From assembly GCA_016191285.1 (NCBI GenBank), contig JACPPA010000014.1, positions 62,001-126,000 on the forward strand: a stretch of DNA of 64,000 nt, read 5' to 3'. The notes beneath the pieces were generated by a model. That model was given only the letters and a program-made list of their open reading frames with translations, did not search any database and was not told the DNA's origin. This stretch comes from Gammaproteobacteria bacterium. Its GTDB lineage: Bacteria; Pseudomonadota; Gammaproteobacteria; Ga0077536. Position 1 is the stretch's first letter. Each line of letters opens with the position of its first letter. This document shows, in pieces, positions 1 to 8,934 of this stretch. Position numbers and translations under genes: made by a program.

Positions 1-1737
1 CGCGCCCTTGATGGCGCCACCATGCGCGGGCACATTGTTGACCGTGGTGAAATCGCGCTTCGTATCAAAATCCCAAATTACTTTACCGCTTGCCGGATCA
101 TAGGCGCGCATATGACCATCCATCGAACCGGAAAATAACACCCCGGGGATCAACGTCGCCGCCGCGGGCTGGCCGGCATTGCAGCCGGGTAGTCCGGTGC
201 AATCTGGCGCGGCCGCCGGCGTGTTCCACACGTCGGCGCCGTCCGCGATTTTGATCGCATACAAACCGCCGCCCGCGCCCACCGTGGCCTTGCTCTCCCA
301 TACATCGGAAATCGGCACGTAGACCGTGTCGGCGTCCGCCGCATAGCCCCATTCAATCCCGCCCAGCACACCGCCGGGTGACAATCGTTTGCGCCACAGC
401 ACTTTGCCGCGGCGATCGGGATCGAGCGCGTGCATCACGCCTGATTTCTGCCCGGCCAGCAACACTCGCCGCCCATGCGGAAGCTGGCGGAGAATCGCCG
501 ACGAACCGAAGTCAAGATCGGGCCCGCATTTTTTGACGACGACCGGATCGGGATTCGGTGCAATACACGCCGTCGAAAATGCGTCGTCCGCAGTCGCCTG
601 CATATACCAGCGTTGCCGGCCGGTCTTAAGGTCCAACGCCACCACGGCGTCACTGGTCGCGGCGGCAGGCGGCGAATAACTATCTCCGGTAGTCACGTAG
701 AGCGCGCCTGCCTTGGGGTCAACGGTCGGTTGCGACCACACGGCCGCGCCCGAGGGCCCCCAGAGCTGCGTTCCCACGCGATTCTTACGTGTTTTCCGCG
801 GCGGCGTTGGGATGAGATAGCTTTTCCACCGTTGTTTGCCGGTCTTGGCATCGAGCGCCACCACGCTGCCACGGAATTTACAGCACTCATATTTCGGCGA
901 GCTGCCACCAAGTTCCTCGAATGACGCCACGGGCACATAGAGCATACCGCGATAGAGCGCGGCCGAACCGGTCACTACCGCCCATGGGTGGTCATCGACA
1001 TGCCGTTCCCACAGCACCTTGCCGGTCTCGGCATCGAGCGCGTAGTAATGCGCGCTTCGATCGCCCGCATACAACACCAGACGGCCATTCGCTTGCTTGT
1101 CGAGCAAAATGGCCCCGCGCACCGCCGCCGGAGTTGGGAACTTCCAATACGCGCAGCCAGTTTTCGCATCGAGCGCGTAAATTCCGCCTTCTTGTGAGCC
1201 CAAGAAGATCCGCCCGCCAGCCACTGCTGGTTGAGTGGAAACCGTGGTGCCGCCGGCAAAGCCAAACGCCCATTTGAGTTCGATCTGCGGTAGCGCCGCG
1301 GCGGTCAAACCGGCGTGGGCGGCCGGTTGGAAATGACTGTTATCGAGATCGAGACCCCACCCCGACCAATGCGGTTCAACCAATGCGTTTGCCGGTAGCG
1401 GTGAAGCGGCTGCACATTGGACCAACGCCTCGGGCTCGGCGGTCGTTGGCACGCTGCCCCACGGGATCTCCGAGGCGTACACGGCGACCGCACGGCGTTC
1501 GATTTCGCTTAAGGCCGAACCTTGAATCACCATCAATCCGCTGCTCAAGGCTTGAAAGATTTTTTCGGGCGGTAAGCCGGCCAATTGGGCCGGGGTTAGG
1601 GCACGCGGCACGGGTGTTGCGCTATGACAAGCCGCGCAGGTCGTTTGAAATAATTTCTCGCCCAGCGCCTTCTCGTCCGCCCAACTCGGGACCACACCGA
1701 GCAAACTGAGTAGCACCACGAATGTAGTACGCGCCAT
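1..1737 (-). CDS. PQQ-dependent quinohaemoprotein dehydrogenase, PVA-dehydrogenase-like (3' end outside window)
   Basis: The reading frame starts at 1737 and runs off the left edge. It opens with a signal peptide (ends about residue 20, VVPSWA) and then a haem c site CAACH at residues 34-38. After this short cytochrome domain come repeated beta-propeller blades with the recurrent ALDAxTGKxxW pattern of PQQ enzymes. A vicinal cysteine pair (YECCKFRG) resembles the disulfide that sits next to PQQ in quinoprotein alcohol dehydrogenases. An N-terminal cytochrome before the propeller is the order known in polyvinyl alcohol dehydrogenase; in most quinohaemoprotein alcohol dehydrogenases the cytochrome is C-terminal. 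It probably oxidises an alcohol in the periplasm. The substrate cannot be read from the sequence, and the C-terminus is not visible. Confidence 0.85.
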   Translation of the reverse strand, partial: MARTTFVVLLSLLGVVPSWADEKALGEKLFQTTCAACHSATPVPRALTPAQLAGLPPEKIFQALSSGLMVIQGSALSEIERRAVAVYASEIPWGSVPTTAEPEALVQCAAASPLPANALVEPHWSGWGLDLDNSHFQPAAHAGLTAAALPQIELKWAFGFAGGTTVSTQPAVAGGRIFLGSQEGGIYALDAKTGCAYWKFPTPAAVRGAILLDKQANGRLVLYAGDRSAHYYALDAETGKVLWERHVDDHPWAVVTGSAALYRGMLYVPVASFEELGGSSPKYECCKFRGSVVALDAKTGKQRWKSYLIPTPPRKTRKNRVGTQLWGPSGAAVWSQPTVDPKAGALYVTTGDSYSPPAAATSDAVVALDLKTGRQRWYMQATADDAFSTACIAPNPDPVVVKKCGPDLDFGSSAILRQLPHGRRVLLAGQKSGVMHALDPDRRGKVLWRKRLSPGGVLGGIEWGYAADADTVYVPISDVWESKATVGAGGGLYAIKIADGADVWNTPAAAPDCTGLPGCNAGQPAAATLIPGVLFSGSMDGHMRAYDPASGKVIWDFDTKRDFTTVNNVPAHGGAIKGA

Positions 1738-2187
1738 GACGGCTCCTTTAATCTTTATTGCGCTGGAGTGTACTGAGCAAACACCCGATGTTCCAAGTAT
1801 GCCGGATCGAAATATAAGAGCTCGAATAGCGACTCGGTAGCGGACCATCAAAATTGCTCTACCTGTCCCGGTGAACCAGGCCGTGTGAAAACTCGATAGG
1901 AGTTGTCGTCGTAACGTCCGACCCTGCACCCATCATTCCGGCGCACGCCGGAATCCAGTGAAGATAATAATACTGTCCGCGCCGTGCGCGGACACCTGTT
2001 CTGACAGGATCCCGGCGTTTCGCTACGCGAATTCCGGGGTGACGGCGTGAGAGCAGCGCCGCGCTCGGGACACCCAACACCAGCGCGACAACTCCATCGA
2101 GTGTTTCCCCGGCCTGGAACGCCGGCATGACGTGCGTAATGGCCGACGTTCAGTACACTCGTTCTTTTCAATCTTTGAGTTCAAACC
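1738..2187. other. 450-bp intergenic region between divergent genes
   Basis: This gap separates the quinohaemoprotein gene (leftward) from the MFS transporter gene (rightward). It must hold both promoters. Most of its right half is the dispersed repeat described separately. I see no convincing additional gene: the leftward reading frames here are translations of the repeat, for example a WIPACAGM segment. Confidence 0.6.
1928..2135. repeat. Dispersed proteobacterial repeat of the WIPACAGMT type
   Basis: A palindrome ATTCCGGCGCACGCCGGAAT lies at about 1935-1954. A second arm, CCGGCG...GAATTCCGGGGTGACGG, lies at about 2012-2043, and a further degenerate arm (ACGCCGGCATGACG) at about 2119-2132. 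Read leftward, the unit gives peptides such as LHWIPACAGM, a frequent false translation of this repeat class in proteobacterial genomes. It is best seen as a non-coding interspersed palindromic element. Confidence 0.65.
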
Positions 2188-3447
2188 ATGTCTGTGTCCC
2201 ACCGTAAGCAAGTCGCCGCCGCCGTCATCGGGAATGCGCTCGAATGGTACGACTTCGTGGTGTTCGGCTTTCTGACGACGATCATCGCGCGCCTGTTCTT
2301 TCCCGCCGAAAACGAATACGCCGGCGTGTTACTGACCACGGCGACTTTCGGCGTGGGCTTTTTCATGCGCCCGGTGGGTGGCGTGATCCTCGGCATCTAC
2401 GCTGATCGGCGCGGGCGCAAAGCCGCCATGCAGCTCATCATCGCGCTGATGACCGTGGCCTTGTTGTTGATCGCGACCGCGCCGCCCTACACCGCCATCG
2501 GGATCGCGGCCCCGGCGCTGATCGTCCTTGCCCGCTTGCTCCAAGGCTTCGCCACCGGCGGCGAGTTTGCGATTGCGACTTCGTTCTTAGTCGAAGTCGC
2601 GCCGCCTAATCGACGCGGCTTCTACGGATCCTTGCAACAGGTCGGGCTGGCACTGGCCGCCCTTGGTGGCGCGCTCGCCGGCGCTTTCGTTACGCTCGCG
2701 CTCACCCCGGCCGAGCTCGACAGTTGGGGTTGGCGTGTGCCGTTTCTGCTCGGACTTTTGATCGCACCGGTGGGTCTGTACATCAGTCGCCACATGGAAG
2801 AAACCGACGAGTTCGTCGCGGCTCAAAAAAGCCCGCTCGCGCGCTTGCCCCTGACGACCCTGCTGGTCGGCAACCTGCGTGGCATCCTGGTGACCTTCGG
2901 GCTCATCGTATGCGGCACGATTACGTACTACGTGGTATTGATTTACATGCCAACCTTCGCGCAAAAGCAATTACACCTGCCGCTGGGCGCGGCGTTCGAG
3001 GTCCAAGTCATCGCCTTGACGTGCCTGATCGCGGTGATTCCACCCATGGGCATGTTCTCCGATCGCGTGGGACGCAAGCCCGTGCTACTCGCTGGCACTG
3101 TGTTATTGCTCGCGGTGTTATTTCCGCTGTTTGAACGGGTACAGGCCACCCCGACCTTCGCCAATTTGCTACTAATGCAAGTGGTGTTGTGCAGTCTGCT
3201 CGGCGTGTATTACGGTCCGTTGTCGACCGCGGTGGCCGAACAATTTCCGCCTGGCGTGCGTTCCACTGGCTTGTCGCTGGCCTACAACCTCGCGGTCATG
3301 ATCTTTGGCGGCTTCGCGCAATTCAGCGTGACCTGGTTGATCGGCGCCACCGGTAACCCGTTGGCGGCAGCCTATTATGTGATGTTCGGCTGCGTGGCGG
3401 GTTTTGTCGCCGCATGTTTTATTCGCACCCAGCCGGCGGTTAACTAA
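2188..3447 (+). CDS. MFS transporter, metabolite:H+ symporter (MHS) type
   Basis: This 419-residue protein has about twelve hydrophobic segments. It begins with the typical MHS opening AAVIGNALEWYDFVVFGF (residues about 10-27) and has a loop 2-3 signature GIYADRRGRK near residues 68-78. A second DRVGRK copy lies after the sixth or seventh helix, near residue 290. These features place it with proton-coupled uptake carriers for organic acids or osmolytes (ProP, citrate and alpha-ketoglutarate permeases). The substrate is not predictable. The stop codon overlaps the convergent histidine kinase gene by 8 bp, so no terminator separates the two ends. Confidence 0.85.
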   Translation: MSVSHRKQVAAAVIGNALEWYDFVVFGFLTTIIARLFFPAENEYAGVLLTTATFGVGFFMRPVGGVILGIYADRRGRKAAMQLIIALMTVALLLIATAPPYTAIGIAAPALIVLARLLQGFATGGEFAIATSFLVEVAPPNRRGFYGSLQQVGLALAALGGALAGAFVTLALTPAELDSWGWRVPFLLGLLIAPVGLYISRHMEETDEFVAAQKSPLARLPLTTLLVGNLRGILVTFGLIVCGTITYYVVLIYMPTFAQKQLHLPLGAAFEVQVIALTCLIAVIPPMGMFSDRVGRKPVLLAGTVLLLAVLFPLFERVQATPTFANLLLMQVVLCSLLGVYYGPLSTAVAEQFPPGVRSTGLSLAYNLAVMIFGGFAQFSVTWLIGATGNPLAAAYYVMFGCVAGFVAACFIRTQPAVN

Positions 3448-4810
3448 GGTCGCGTAGGGTCTGCCGCAGGTTACCTACTGGAAGTTCGAGGGTGGCTTCG
3501 AGACCACCCTCGGGAAGATTCCGCAGGCGCAAGGCGCCGCCGTTTTGTTCGATCAGATTGCGCGCGATGGTTAACCCTAAGCCCGTGCCGCCAGTGTCGC
3601 GCGAGCGTGAGGTCTCGACCCGATAAAACGGCGCAAACACCGCTTCCAGTTGCGCGGCGGGAATGCCCGCGCCGCCATCGGTAATCGTGATCACGGCGGT
3701 GTCCGCGCGCCGCGTGACGGTGACCCGTGCATAACCGCCGTATTTCACCGCGTTATCGAGCAAGTTCGTCAGGCAGCGGCGGATGGCGTTAGGTCGCGCC
3801 TTCAACACAATCCCCAACGCGCCGCTCAATGTCACATCGGCGCCGGTATCGCCGGCATCGCTACACACACTGTCGAGCAGCGAATCGAGGTCGACCGACT
3901 GCAAGGATTCTGGTGCGGCCATGCTCCGCACGAATTCAAGCCCATCGGTAATCGTCGTTTGCATGTGTGCAAGATCGGCGACTAGTTTCTCGCGCAATTG
4001 TGCATCGGGGACTTTTTCCAAGCGTAGCCGCAGACGGGTCAGTGGCGTTTGTAAATCATGCGCGATCGCGGCCAACATGTAGATGCGCTCATCAACATGA
4101 TGCCGGATTCGCGCGACCATGGCGTTAAACGCAATGGTCGCGCGCTGTACCTCGGTGGGACCCGAGACCGGCAACGGCGGCTGCTCGAGATCGTGTCCGA
4201 GCGCATCGGCGGCCGTGGCGAGCGCGCGTAGCGGCCGCGTCGCTATGCGCGATATCACGTAAGCCAGGAGCCCAAGCAAGCCAAGAAAGCCAGCGCGAAA
4301 AATCAGCTTGGGACGTGGCGGCGGACGCCGCAGATAGCCGCGAAACCGGATCTGCACCGGCGTACCGTCGGTCAACGCAAAATACGCCACCCGGCAACTG
4401 GGGACTTGGCGACGGCGTGACTCACGATGACGATCGCCCGGCGACGGCGCACACGCGTAGGGCACAGTCACGCGTCCGCGCAATTTCGCTGTGCCCGCGA
4501 TTCGCTTGTTCAAGACGGTTTCGAACGCCGGATCCGGATCGCCAGCAATCGCCGCGTCGGAGGCAAACGAGATCGCGACACCGAACGGCCTTATTTGATC
4601 GGCAAAGGTGTTGCGATCCCCCGGTCCAAGACGGTCCAGTTGTAACACGGCGTCGCTAATCCTTTCCGCGCCACGTTCGAGCATCAATTGCTCGAGCAAC
4701 GCATGCTCTTGGCGTTGCGCCAGGAAATGCATGATCAGCGCCGAGCTCACGACTCCGGCGACCAACAGCACGAACACCCGGCCCGTCATCGAGCGCAGGA
4801 ATCCCCGCAT
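3440..4810 (-). CDS. Sensor histidine kinase, CpxA/EnvZ type
   Basis: This 456-residue membrane kinase has a first transmembrane helix at about residues 10-30, a periplasmic domain with a cysteine pair (C120, C139), and a second helix at about 168-186. A HAMP linker follows (RPLRALATAADALG). The H-box IAHDLQTPLTRLR carries the phosphorylated His251. The catalytic domain shows an N-box (LLDNAVKYGG), DGGAGIP and GTGLGLTIARNLIEQ. It starts 2 bp after the stop of the response regulator gene, so the two form an operon. The divergent CpxP/Spy-like gene suggests a signal of envelope protein misfolding or metal stress. Confidence 0.9.
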   Translation of the reverse strand: MRGFLRSMTGRVFVLLVAGVVSSALIMHFLAQRQEHALLEQLMLERGAERISDAVLQLDRLGPGDRNTFADQIRPFGVAISFASDAAIAGDPDPAFETVLNKRIAGTAKLRGRVTVPYACAPSPGDRHRESRRRQVPSCRVAYFALTDGTPVQIRFRGYLRRPPPRPKLIFRAGFLGLLGLLAYVISRIATRPLRALATAADALGHDLEQPPLPVSGPTEVQRATIAFNAMVARIRHHVDERIYMLAAIAHDLQTPLTRLRLRLEKVPDAQLREKLVADLAHMQTTITDGLEFVRSMAAPESLQSVDLDSLLDSVCSDAGDTGADVTLSGALGIVLKARPNAIRRCLTNLLDNAVKYGGYARVTVTRRADTAVITITDGGAGIPAAQLEAVFAPFYRVETSRSRDTGGTGLGLTIARNLIEQNGGALRLRNLPEGGLEATLELPVGNLRQTLRDLS

Positions 4811-4812
4811 GC

Positions 4813-5535
4813 CTAAGACTCGACCTGCACTGGTACCGCTAATAAATAGCCCTCGTTGCGCACGGTCTTGATCAGTTGCGGGGCGCGCGCATCGTCACCC
4901 AGTTTCTGGCGTAGCCGGCTTACCTGAAGATCGATCGAGCGATCGAAGGGATCGCTTTCACGGCCTCGGATCAAGGCAATGATTTGATCGCGCGATAAGG
5001 GCCGGTGGGGATGTTCGACAAACAATTTCAGCAATCGAAACTCGGCGCTAGATAACGAAATGACCACCCCCGCGCGATCCACCAAGTGGCGCGCCGCGAG
5101 ATCGAGCGTCCACTCCGCGAAGCGATAGACGCGTGCGGTTGGCGGGACGAGATTAGGTGGGAGGGCTTCGGTCCGGCGCAGAACGCTACGAATGCGCGCC
5201 AGTAACTCACGCGGCTCGAACGGTTTGGCGAGATAATCATCGGCGCCCATCTCGAGACCGACGATACGATCGATCGGGGCGCTACGCGCGGTTAGCATGA
5301 TGACGGGTAGACGCGAATTCGCCCGCAGTTCGCGGCACAAGGCGAGACCATCGTCACCCGGCAGATTAAGATCAAGCACGATCAAATCGGGCCGGGCCGT
5401 GATCAACGTCTTGCGCATGGATGCGCCATCCGCCGCGCTTAGCGTGCGCAGCCCGTTGCTTTCGAGATATTCCGCCAACAGCGAACGGATCTCGCGATCG
5501 TCATCAACAATCAGGATTTGCGGCGCTAATTCCAT
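4813..5535 (-). CDS. OmpR/PhoB-family response regulator, CpxR-like
   Basis: I choose the ATG at 5535 (protein MELAPQILIVDDDRE, 240 residues). This matches the usual OmpR length of about 240, although the frame is open to 5622. The receiver domain has the acidic cluster DDD at residues 11-13, the phospho-acceptor Asp55 in LIVLDLNLPG, and the conserved Lys in YLAKPFEPREL. The C-terminal winged helix has LSSAEFRLLKLFVEHP and VSRLRQKLGDD, ending ...TVRNEGYLLAVP. It is the first gene of a two-gene operon with the kinase and lies divergent to the CpxP/Spy-like gene, the arrangement seen for cpxRA and cpxP in enterics. Confidence 0.9.
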   Translation of the reverse strand: MELAPQILIVDDDREIRSLLAEYLESNGLRTLSAADGASMRKTLITARPDLIVLDLNLPGDDGLALCRELRANSRLPVIMLTARSAPIDRIVGLEMGADDYLAKPFEPRELLARIRSVLRRTEALPPNLVPPTARVYRFAEWTLDLAARHLVDRAGVVISLSSAEFRLLKLFVEHPHRPLSRDQIIALIRGRESDPFDRSIDLQVSRLRQKLGDDARAPQLIKTVRNEGYLLAVPVQVES

Positions 5536-5738
5536 GCGTTCATTATCGGTTAAGGGACGTTTACGGCACGATCTGATTTGTAACGCGATATCACCCGCGA
5601 CTCGCGCGACAAACCCTGACACAAATCAAGCGGCCGTCGATACAACGCGATACAAAATTGCGGTGTTAAGTCATTTCCTGTTCACAACGCTCGTGTTTAT
5701 AGTGTCATCACACTAATTAGCACCTACCGAGACACGCC
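5536..5738. promoter_or_regulatory. Divergent promoter region with a phased direct repeat
   Basis: Between the response regulator and the CpxP/Spy-like gene lies a direct repeat GATACAA-N3-GATACAA (5639-5655, period 10 bp). This is the phased half-site layout typical of OmpR-family regulators. A perfect inverted repeat TAGTGT-N4-ACACTA follows at 5700-5715, 24 bp before the rightward start codon. I infer autoregulation plus control of the exported stress protein. The consensus differs from the enteric CpxR box, so the assignment rests on position and periodicity. Confidence 0.45.
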
Positions 5739-6260
5739 ATGACCAAGACCCACGATAAAACCACGCGCCTCTTCCGCGCACTCGCGTTCAGTCTACTCTG
5801 TTGCAGCGGCCTCGCCGCCGCCGCCGAACACGCGAGCGGCAAACGCTGCGATCACGAGATGCATCAAGGCCATCATGGGCCGATGACCGCGGAGAAAATG
5901 CGCGAAATGATGGAGCATCGCATGCAGCGTCTGCACGAGCACTTGGCGTTGACGGCGCCACAGGAGCCGGCGTGGACCGAGTTTCATACGCAAATGAAGC
6001 CAGCCGACGAAGCCCCGTTACCCGACTTCGAAGCCTTGGAAAAATTGCCGGCTCCCGAACGCATGACGCGTAAACTCGCGCTGATGAAAACCCATCAAGC
6101 CTGGATGGAAAGCCGCATACCGGTAGTCACGGCTTTTTATCGGCAACTGACCGCGGCTCAACAGAAAACGTTTGATAATGAATTCATGCACTTTGGGCAT
6201 GCGCACCCTCCGCATGGCGGAATGCGGTGCAAGCAGCACCCCGATCACACCGCGCAATGA
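5739..6260 (+). CDS. Periplasmic CpxP/Spy-like LTXXQ protein
   Basis: This 173-residue protein has a signal peptide (FRALAFSLLCCSGLAAAA) and is predicted to be periplasmic. The mature part has two LTxxQ motifs, LTAPQ near residue 71 and LTAAQ near residue 138, the hallmark of the CpxP/Spy/CnrX group. These proteins are helical chaperones or metal-stress sensors that act on the cognate kinase. The His/Met-rich N-terminus (HEMHQGHHGPM) and C-terminus (HFGHAHPPHGGM) could bind metal ions such as copper or nickel. Divergence from the CpxRA-like operon supports a feedback role. Confidence 0.85.
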   Translation: MTKTHDKTTRLFRALAFSLLCCSGLAAAAEHASGKRCDHEMHQGHHGPMTAEKMREMMEHRMQRLHEHLALTAPQEPAWTEFHTQMKPADEAPLPDFEALEKLPAPERMTRKLALMKTHQAWMESRIPVVTAFYRQLTAAQQKTFDNEFMHFGHAHPPHGGMRCKQHPDHTAQ

Positions 6261-6265
6261 CATGG

Positions 6266-6324
6266 CGACGCAACCGCGAAACTTCATAGGCCTCCCCCTA
6301 AGCTAGTCCCACGCGGTTGCGTCG
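6266..6324 (+). terminator. Strong 13-bp inverted repeat after the CpxP/Spy-like gene
   Basis: CGACGCAACCGCG (6266-6278) pairs perfectly with CGCGGTTGCGTCG (6312-6324) across a 33-nt loop. It starts 6 bp after the stop codon. No run of U residues follows, so it may be a 3' stabilising hairpin or a Rho-aided terminator. Confidence 0.4.
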
Positions 6325-6484
6325 TCTGTCACCCGGAACTGATGGCAGCCTATGAAGTCCAACTTCCCGCTATCACCAAAATTCCAATCTCAACTGAAAT
6401 CCACGGGTCCTGCTGGGCGGAATGAGGATACGGCGGTTAATTTGCCGTCGACGAAATGTTGAACGATTGGAGAAAGGAAACTCG

Positions 6485-6895
6485 ATGAGATCATCTATCC
6501 GTAAACAGATCGCGATGGCGCTCGCGATTGCGGTAACTTTGCCCGTTGGCGTCACCCCTGCATCCGCCGACGACCATGACGACGAGCATGGGGGATTCCA
6601 TGGCGGCCATGATGGATTCCATGGTCATGGTCATGGCCATAGCGATTTCAATCTTGGCTTCTCCTTGGGTGGGCCGTTGTTTTGGGGGCGCGACCCCTTT
6701 TATGACCCTTATTACTACCGCCGGCCGATCTACGTTGAACCGCCGGTTTATATCGAACAACGCCCACCGGTGTACACGCAACAACCCACAACGGTTTGGT
6801 ATTACTGCCAAGCGCCCGCCGGTTACTACCCCTATGTGCAGCAATGTACCCAGGCCTGGATTCCGGTGGATCCCAGAACGGCACCACCACGTTAA
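6485..6895 (+). CDS. Small exported His- and Tyr/Pro-rich protein of unknown function
   Basis: The ATG at 6485 is chosen because GGAGAAAGGA lies just upstream and a clear signal peptide follows (IAMALAIAVTLPVGVTPASA). The mature protein of about 110 residues begins with a His/Gly/Asp-rich stretch (DDHDDEHGGFHGGHDGFHGH) that could bind metal. It continues with a Tyr/Pro-rich region (YIEQRPPVYTQQP). It ends with a conserved-looking core YYCQAPAGYYPYVQQC, whose two cysteines may form a disulfide. Proteins with this YYC...YYPYV...C ending are common in proteobacteria without assigned function. It lies 27 bp before a lipoprotein gene and is probably co-transcribed with it. Confidence 0.75.
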   Translation: MRSSIRKQIAMALAIAVTLPVGVTPASADDHDDEHGGFHGGHDGFHGHGHGHSDFNLGFSLGGPLFWGRDPFYDPYYYRRPIYVEPPVYIEQRPPVYTQQPTTVWYYCQAPAGYYPYVQQCTQAWIPVDPRTAPPR

Positions 6896-6922
6896 CGGTC
6901 GCGAAGCCAAGGAATGTTATCC

Positions 6923-7477
6923 ATGAATCGAATCCCTCAGGTGTGCACGCTTGCTCTTGCCCTCGGCGTTGCCGGCTGTGTGAACATCCCCACGGGGCCC
7001 GGCGTGATGGTGCTACCGAGCCAAGGTAAACCGTTTGAAATATTCCGGGCGGAACAGGCCGACTGCCAAGGCTATGCGCAACAAACCATTGGCGTTCCGG
7101 CCGGCGTAAGTGCACAAAACAGCGCAACGCAAAGTGCCACGGTCGGGACCGTGGTCGGCGCGGCTGCCGGCGCTTTATTGGGTTCAGCGTCAGGGAACGC
7201 TGGAGCGGGCGCTGCGATCGGCGCCGGCACCGGCCTCCTCTTTGGCAGTGCCGCGGGAGCTTCGGCTTACGACCAGTCCGGAATGACCATGCAGGATCGT
7301 TACGACGCGGCCTACCTGCAATGCATGTATGCCAAGGGCAATCAGATCCCGATGTCCGCCGGATTCCAAACTCCGGCGCCAAGCGCCTCGAGTGCGTATC
7401 CGCCGCCCAACGCGCCGCCACCGCCCGGCGCGTATGGTGCGCCACCGCCCGGCACGTACCCGCCGCCACCGCGCTAA
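6923..7477 (+). CDS. Glycine-zipper lipoprotein
   Basis: I choose the ATG at 6923 (AAGGA is 9 nt upstream) over the in-frame ATG at 6914. The product is about 184 residues, with a lipobox LGVAGC and lipidated Cys at residue 19. A glycine zipper (GTVVGAAAGALLGSASGNAGAGAAIGAG in pieces, about residues 76-110) suggests a membrane-inserting helical hairpin, as in the YMGG/OmpA-like glycine-zipper families. The C-terminus is low-complexity Pro/Ala/Gly (PPPNAPPPPGAYGAPPPG). It pairs with the preceding exported protein, and both look like envelope proteins. The function is unknown. Confidence 0.75.
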   Translation: MNRIPQVCTLALALGVAGCVNIPTGPGVMVLPSQGKPFEIFRAEQADCQGYAQQTIGVPAGVSAQNSATQSATVGTVVGAAAGALLGSASGNAGAGAAIGAGTGLLFGSAAGASAYDQSGMTMQDRYDAAYLQCMYAKGNQIPMSAGFQTPAPSASSAYPPPNAPPPPGAYGAPPPGTYPPPPR

Positions 7478-7512
7478 CAGCGAACGCTCGATAATTCAAG
7501 ATTCGTCAGCTC

Positions 7513-7932
7513 ATGGATAAAGTGCGGTGGTTTAGTCGTTCTTTACCCAAGCGACGTTCAGCGAACCTTGAAATCTCTCACGAACAATCGTTTGAGCGAT
7601 CGGATCAAGATTCCAGACGGGAACTAGAAGAAGATCTCTGTAAGCACATTTTCACCGTGTCCGCGGGAATGGTGGGCGTGTGTCTTACGGTGATTGGGAT
7701 GGTTCGCATCGTGATCTCCATCCGCAAAGTGGATACTCTTGCCGACGATTTTATCGCGGTCAATGCCATCCTATTTCTGACCTCATGTCTTGCCTCCTAC
7801 TTTGCACTTCGCACGCGCAATGTAACCAGGATGCATCGAATGGAGCGCTTCGCCGATTTGGTATTTATTCTCGCGATGGTCGTCATGACTTGCATTTGCG
7901 TCTTTATTCCCTACGCAGTCTCGGCCTATTGA
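7513..7932 (+). CDS. Small membrane protein, three predicted helices
   Basis: This 139-residue protein has a charged, mostly hydrophilic N-terminal 45 residues. Three hydrophobic segments follow, at about residues 48-70 (FTVSAGMVGVCLTVIGMVRIVI), 82-98 (AVNAILFLTSCLASYFA) and 115-137 (VFILAMVVMTCICVFIPYAV). I do not recognise a named family. It follows the glycine-zipper lipoprotein gene by 35 bp on the same strand. Its lower GC content is in keeping with a membrane protein. Confidence 0.6.
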   Translation: MDKVRWFSRSLPKRRSANLEISHEQSFERSDQDSRRELEEDLCKHIFTVSAGMVGVCLTVIGMVRIVISIRKVDTLADDFIAVNAILFLTSCLASYFALRTRNVTRMHRMERFADLVFILAMVVMTCICVFIPYAVSAY

Positions 7933-7965
7933 GACTTTAATCGCTCGCCAGGCGGCGCCGTTACT

Positions 7966-8742
7966 TCAATTCATGCACCAGCCGTGACTGACCACCAGCG
8001 ATTGGCCAGTCAACGCATTGCTTGGAAAGGTCGCGAACGTGAGCGCAACTTCGGCGACGTCTTCAACGGTCGTGAATTCGCCGTCGACGGTATTGGCGAG
8101 CATTATTTTCTTCACCACGTCTTGTTCGGAGATGCCGAGAGTTTTAGCTTGTTCCGGGATTTGTTTTTCGACCAGCGCGGTCTTCACGAACCCGGGACAG
8201 ATTACGTTCGCGCGCACACCGTGCGCCGCGCCTTCCTTTGCCACGACACGAGCGAGGCCAAGCAAACCGTGTTTGGCGGTGACATAGGCTGCTTTGAGGG
8301 GCGACGCCTCCTTGGAATGCACCGAGCCCATATAGAGGATGGCGCCGCGGCCTTGTCGATACATATGCGGCAGGCAGGCGCGTGTGGTTAGAAAGGCGCC
8401 GTCGAGATGGATCGCGAGCATGCGTTTCCACTCCGCAAATGGAAATTCCTCCACGGGATGAACGATCTGAATCCCCGCGTTCGAAACAAGAATATCGATC
8501 GCGCCGAAATGCGCCACGACTTTTGCGACGCCATCGTCGACCGCAGCCTCTTCGGCGACGTTCATGGCAATGCCCAACGCACGGGTCGCGTCGCCGAGCG
8601 TTGCCGCCGCGGCCGCGGCTTCCTTGGCCTCGAGATCAGCGACGGCGATGCGGCCACCGGCAGCAGCGAAACGTTGTGCGATACCAAAGCCGATGCCGCG
8701 CGCGGCGCCGGTAATGAGACATACTTTGTTTTCGAGCTGCAT
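7966..8742 (-). CDS. 3-hydroxybutyrate dehydrogenase (SDR family)
   Basis: The start at 8742 ([18 protein letters not shown], 258 residues) is preceded by GAGGAT. The longer upstream frame has no family support. Visible SDR features are the cofactor motif TGAARGIG (residues 10-17), NAGIQ, the catalytic Ser in MGSVHSKE and the YVTAKHG motif. The segments [19 protein letters not shown] and [18 protein letters not shown] match the D-3-hydroxybutyrate dehydrogenase subgroup. The reaction is (R)-3-hydroxybutyrate + NAD+ to acetoacetate + NADH, used in polyhydroxybutyrate and ketone-body turnover. It lies downstream of kup on the same strand, with a 192-bp gap. Confidence 0.88.
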   Translation of the reverse strand: MQLENKVCLITGAARGIGFGIAQRFAAAGGRIAVADLEAKEAAAAAATLGDATRALGIAMNVAEEAAVDDGVAKVVAHFGAIDILVSNAGIQIVHPVEEFPFAEWKRMLAIHLDGAFLTTRACLPHMYRQGRGAILYMGSVHSKEASPLKAAYVTAKHGLLGLARVVAKEGAAHGVRANVICPGFVKTALVEKQIPEQAKTLGISEQDVVKKIMLANTVDGEFTTVEDVAEVALTFATFPSNALTGQSLVVSHGWCMN

Positions 8743-8934
8743 GACAAGATCCTCGTCGCGGAGAGTTCGAATTCGTGACGTCACCCACCCGACGCGTCCA
8801 TGGAACTTCGGTGGTTGCCGCTCGAGCGTTTCATTCGCGCGTGGAAGGAGTGACCGGAAAGACAATAGCACAGTAAGCGGCTGCCGGATGGCGCGCCATG
8901 GAATCAATCTCCGGCCCTCGCGCGAACCTAATGA

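Noticed and set aside
1850-2171. Leftward reading frames of about 90-107 codons
   Set aside because: Their translation gives WIPACAGM and SGVRRNDG peptides, the well-known false products of an interspersed repeat.
6648-7499. 283-codon leftward frame across the small exported protein and lipoprotein genes
   Set aside because: Both rightward genes have signal peptides, ribosome sites and family-like features; the leftward translation is Arg-rich and motif-free.
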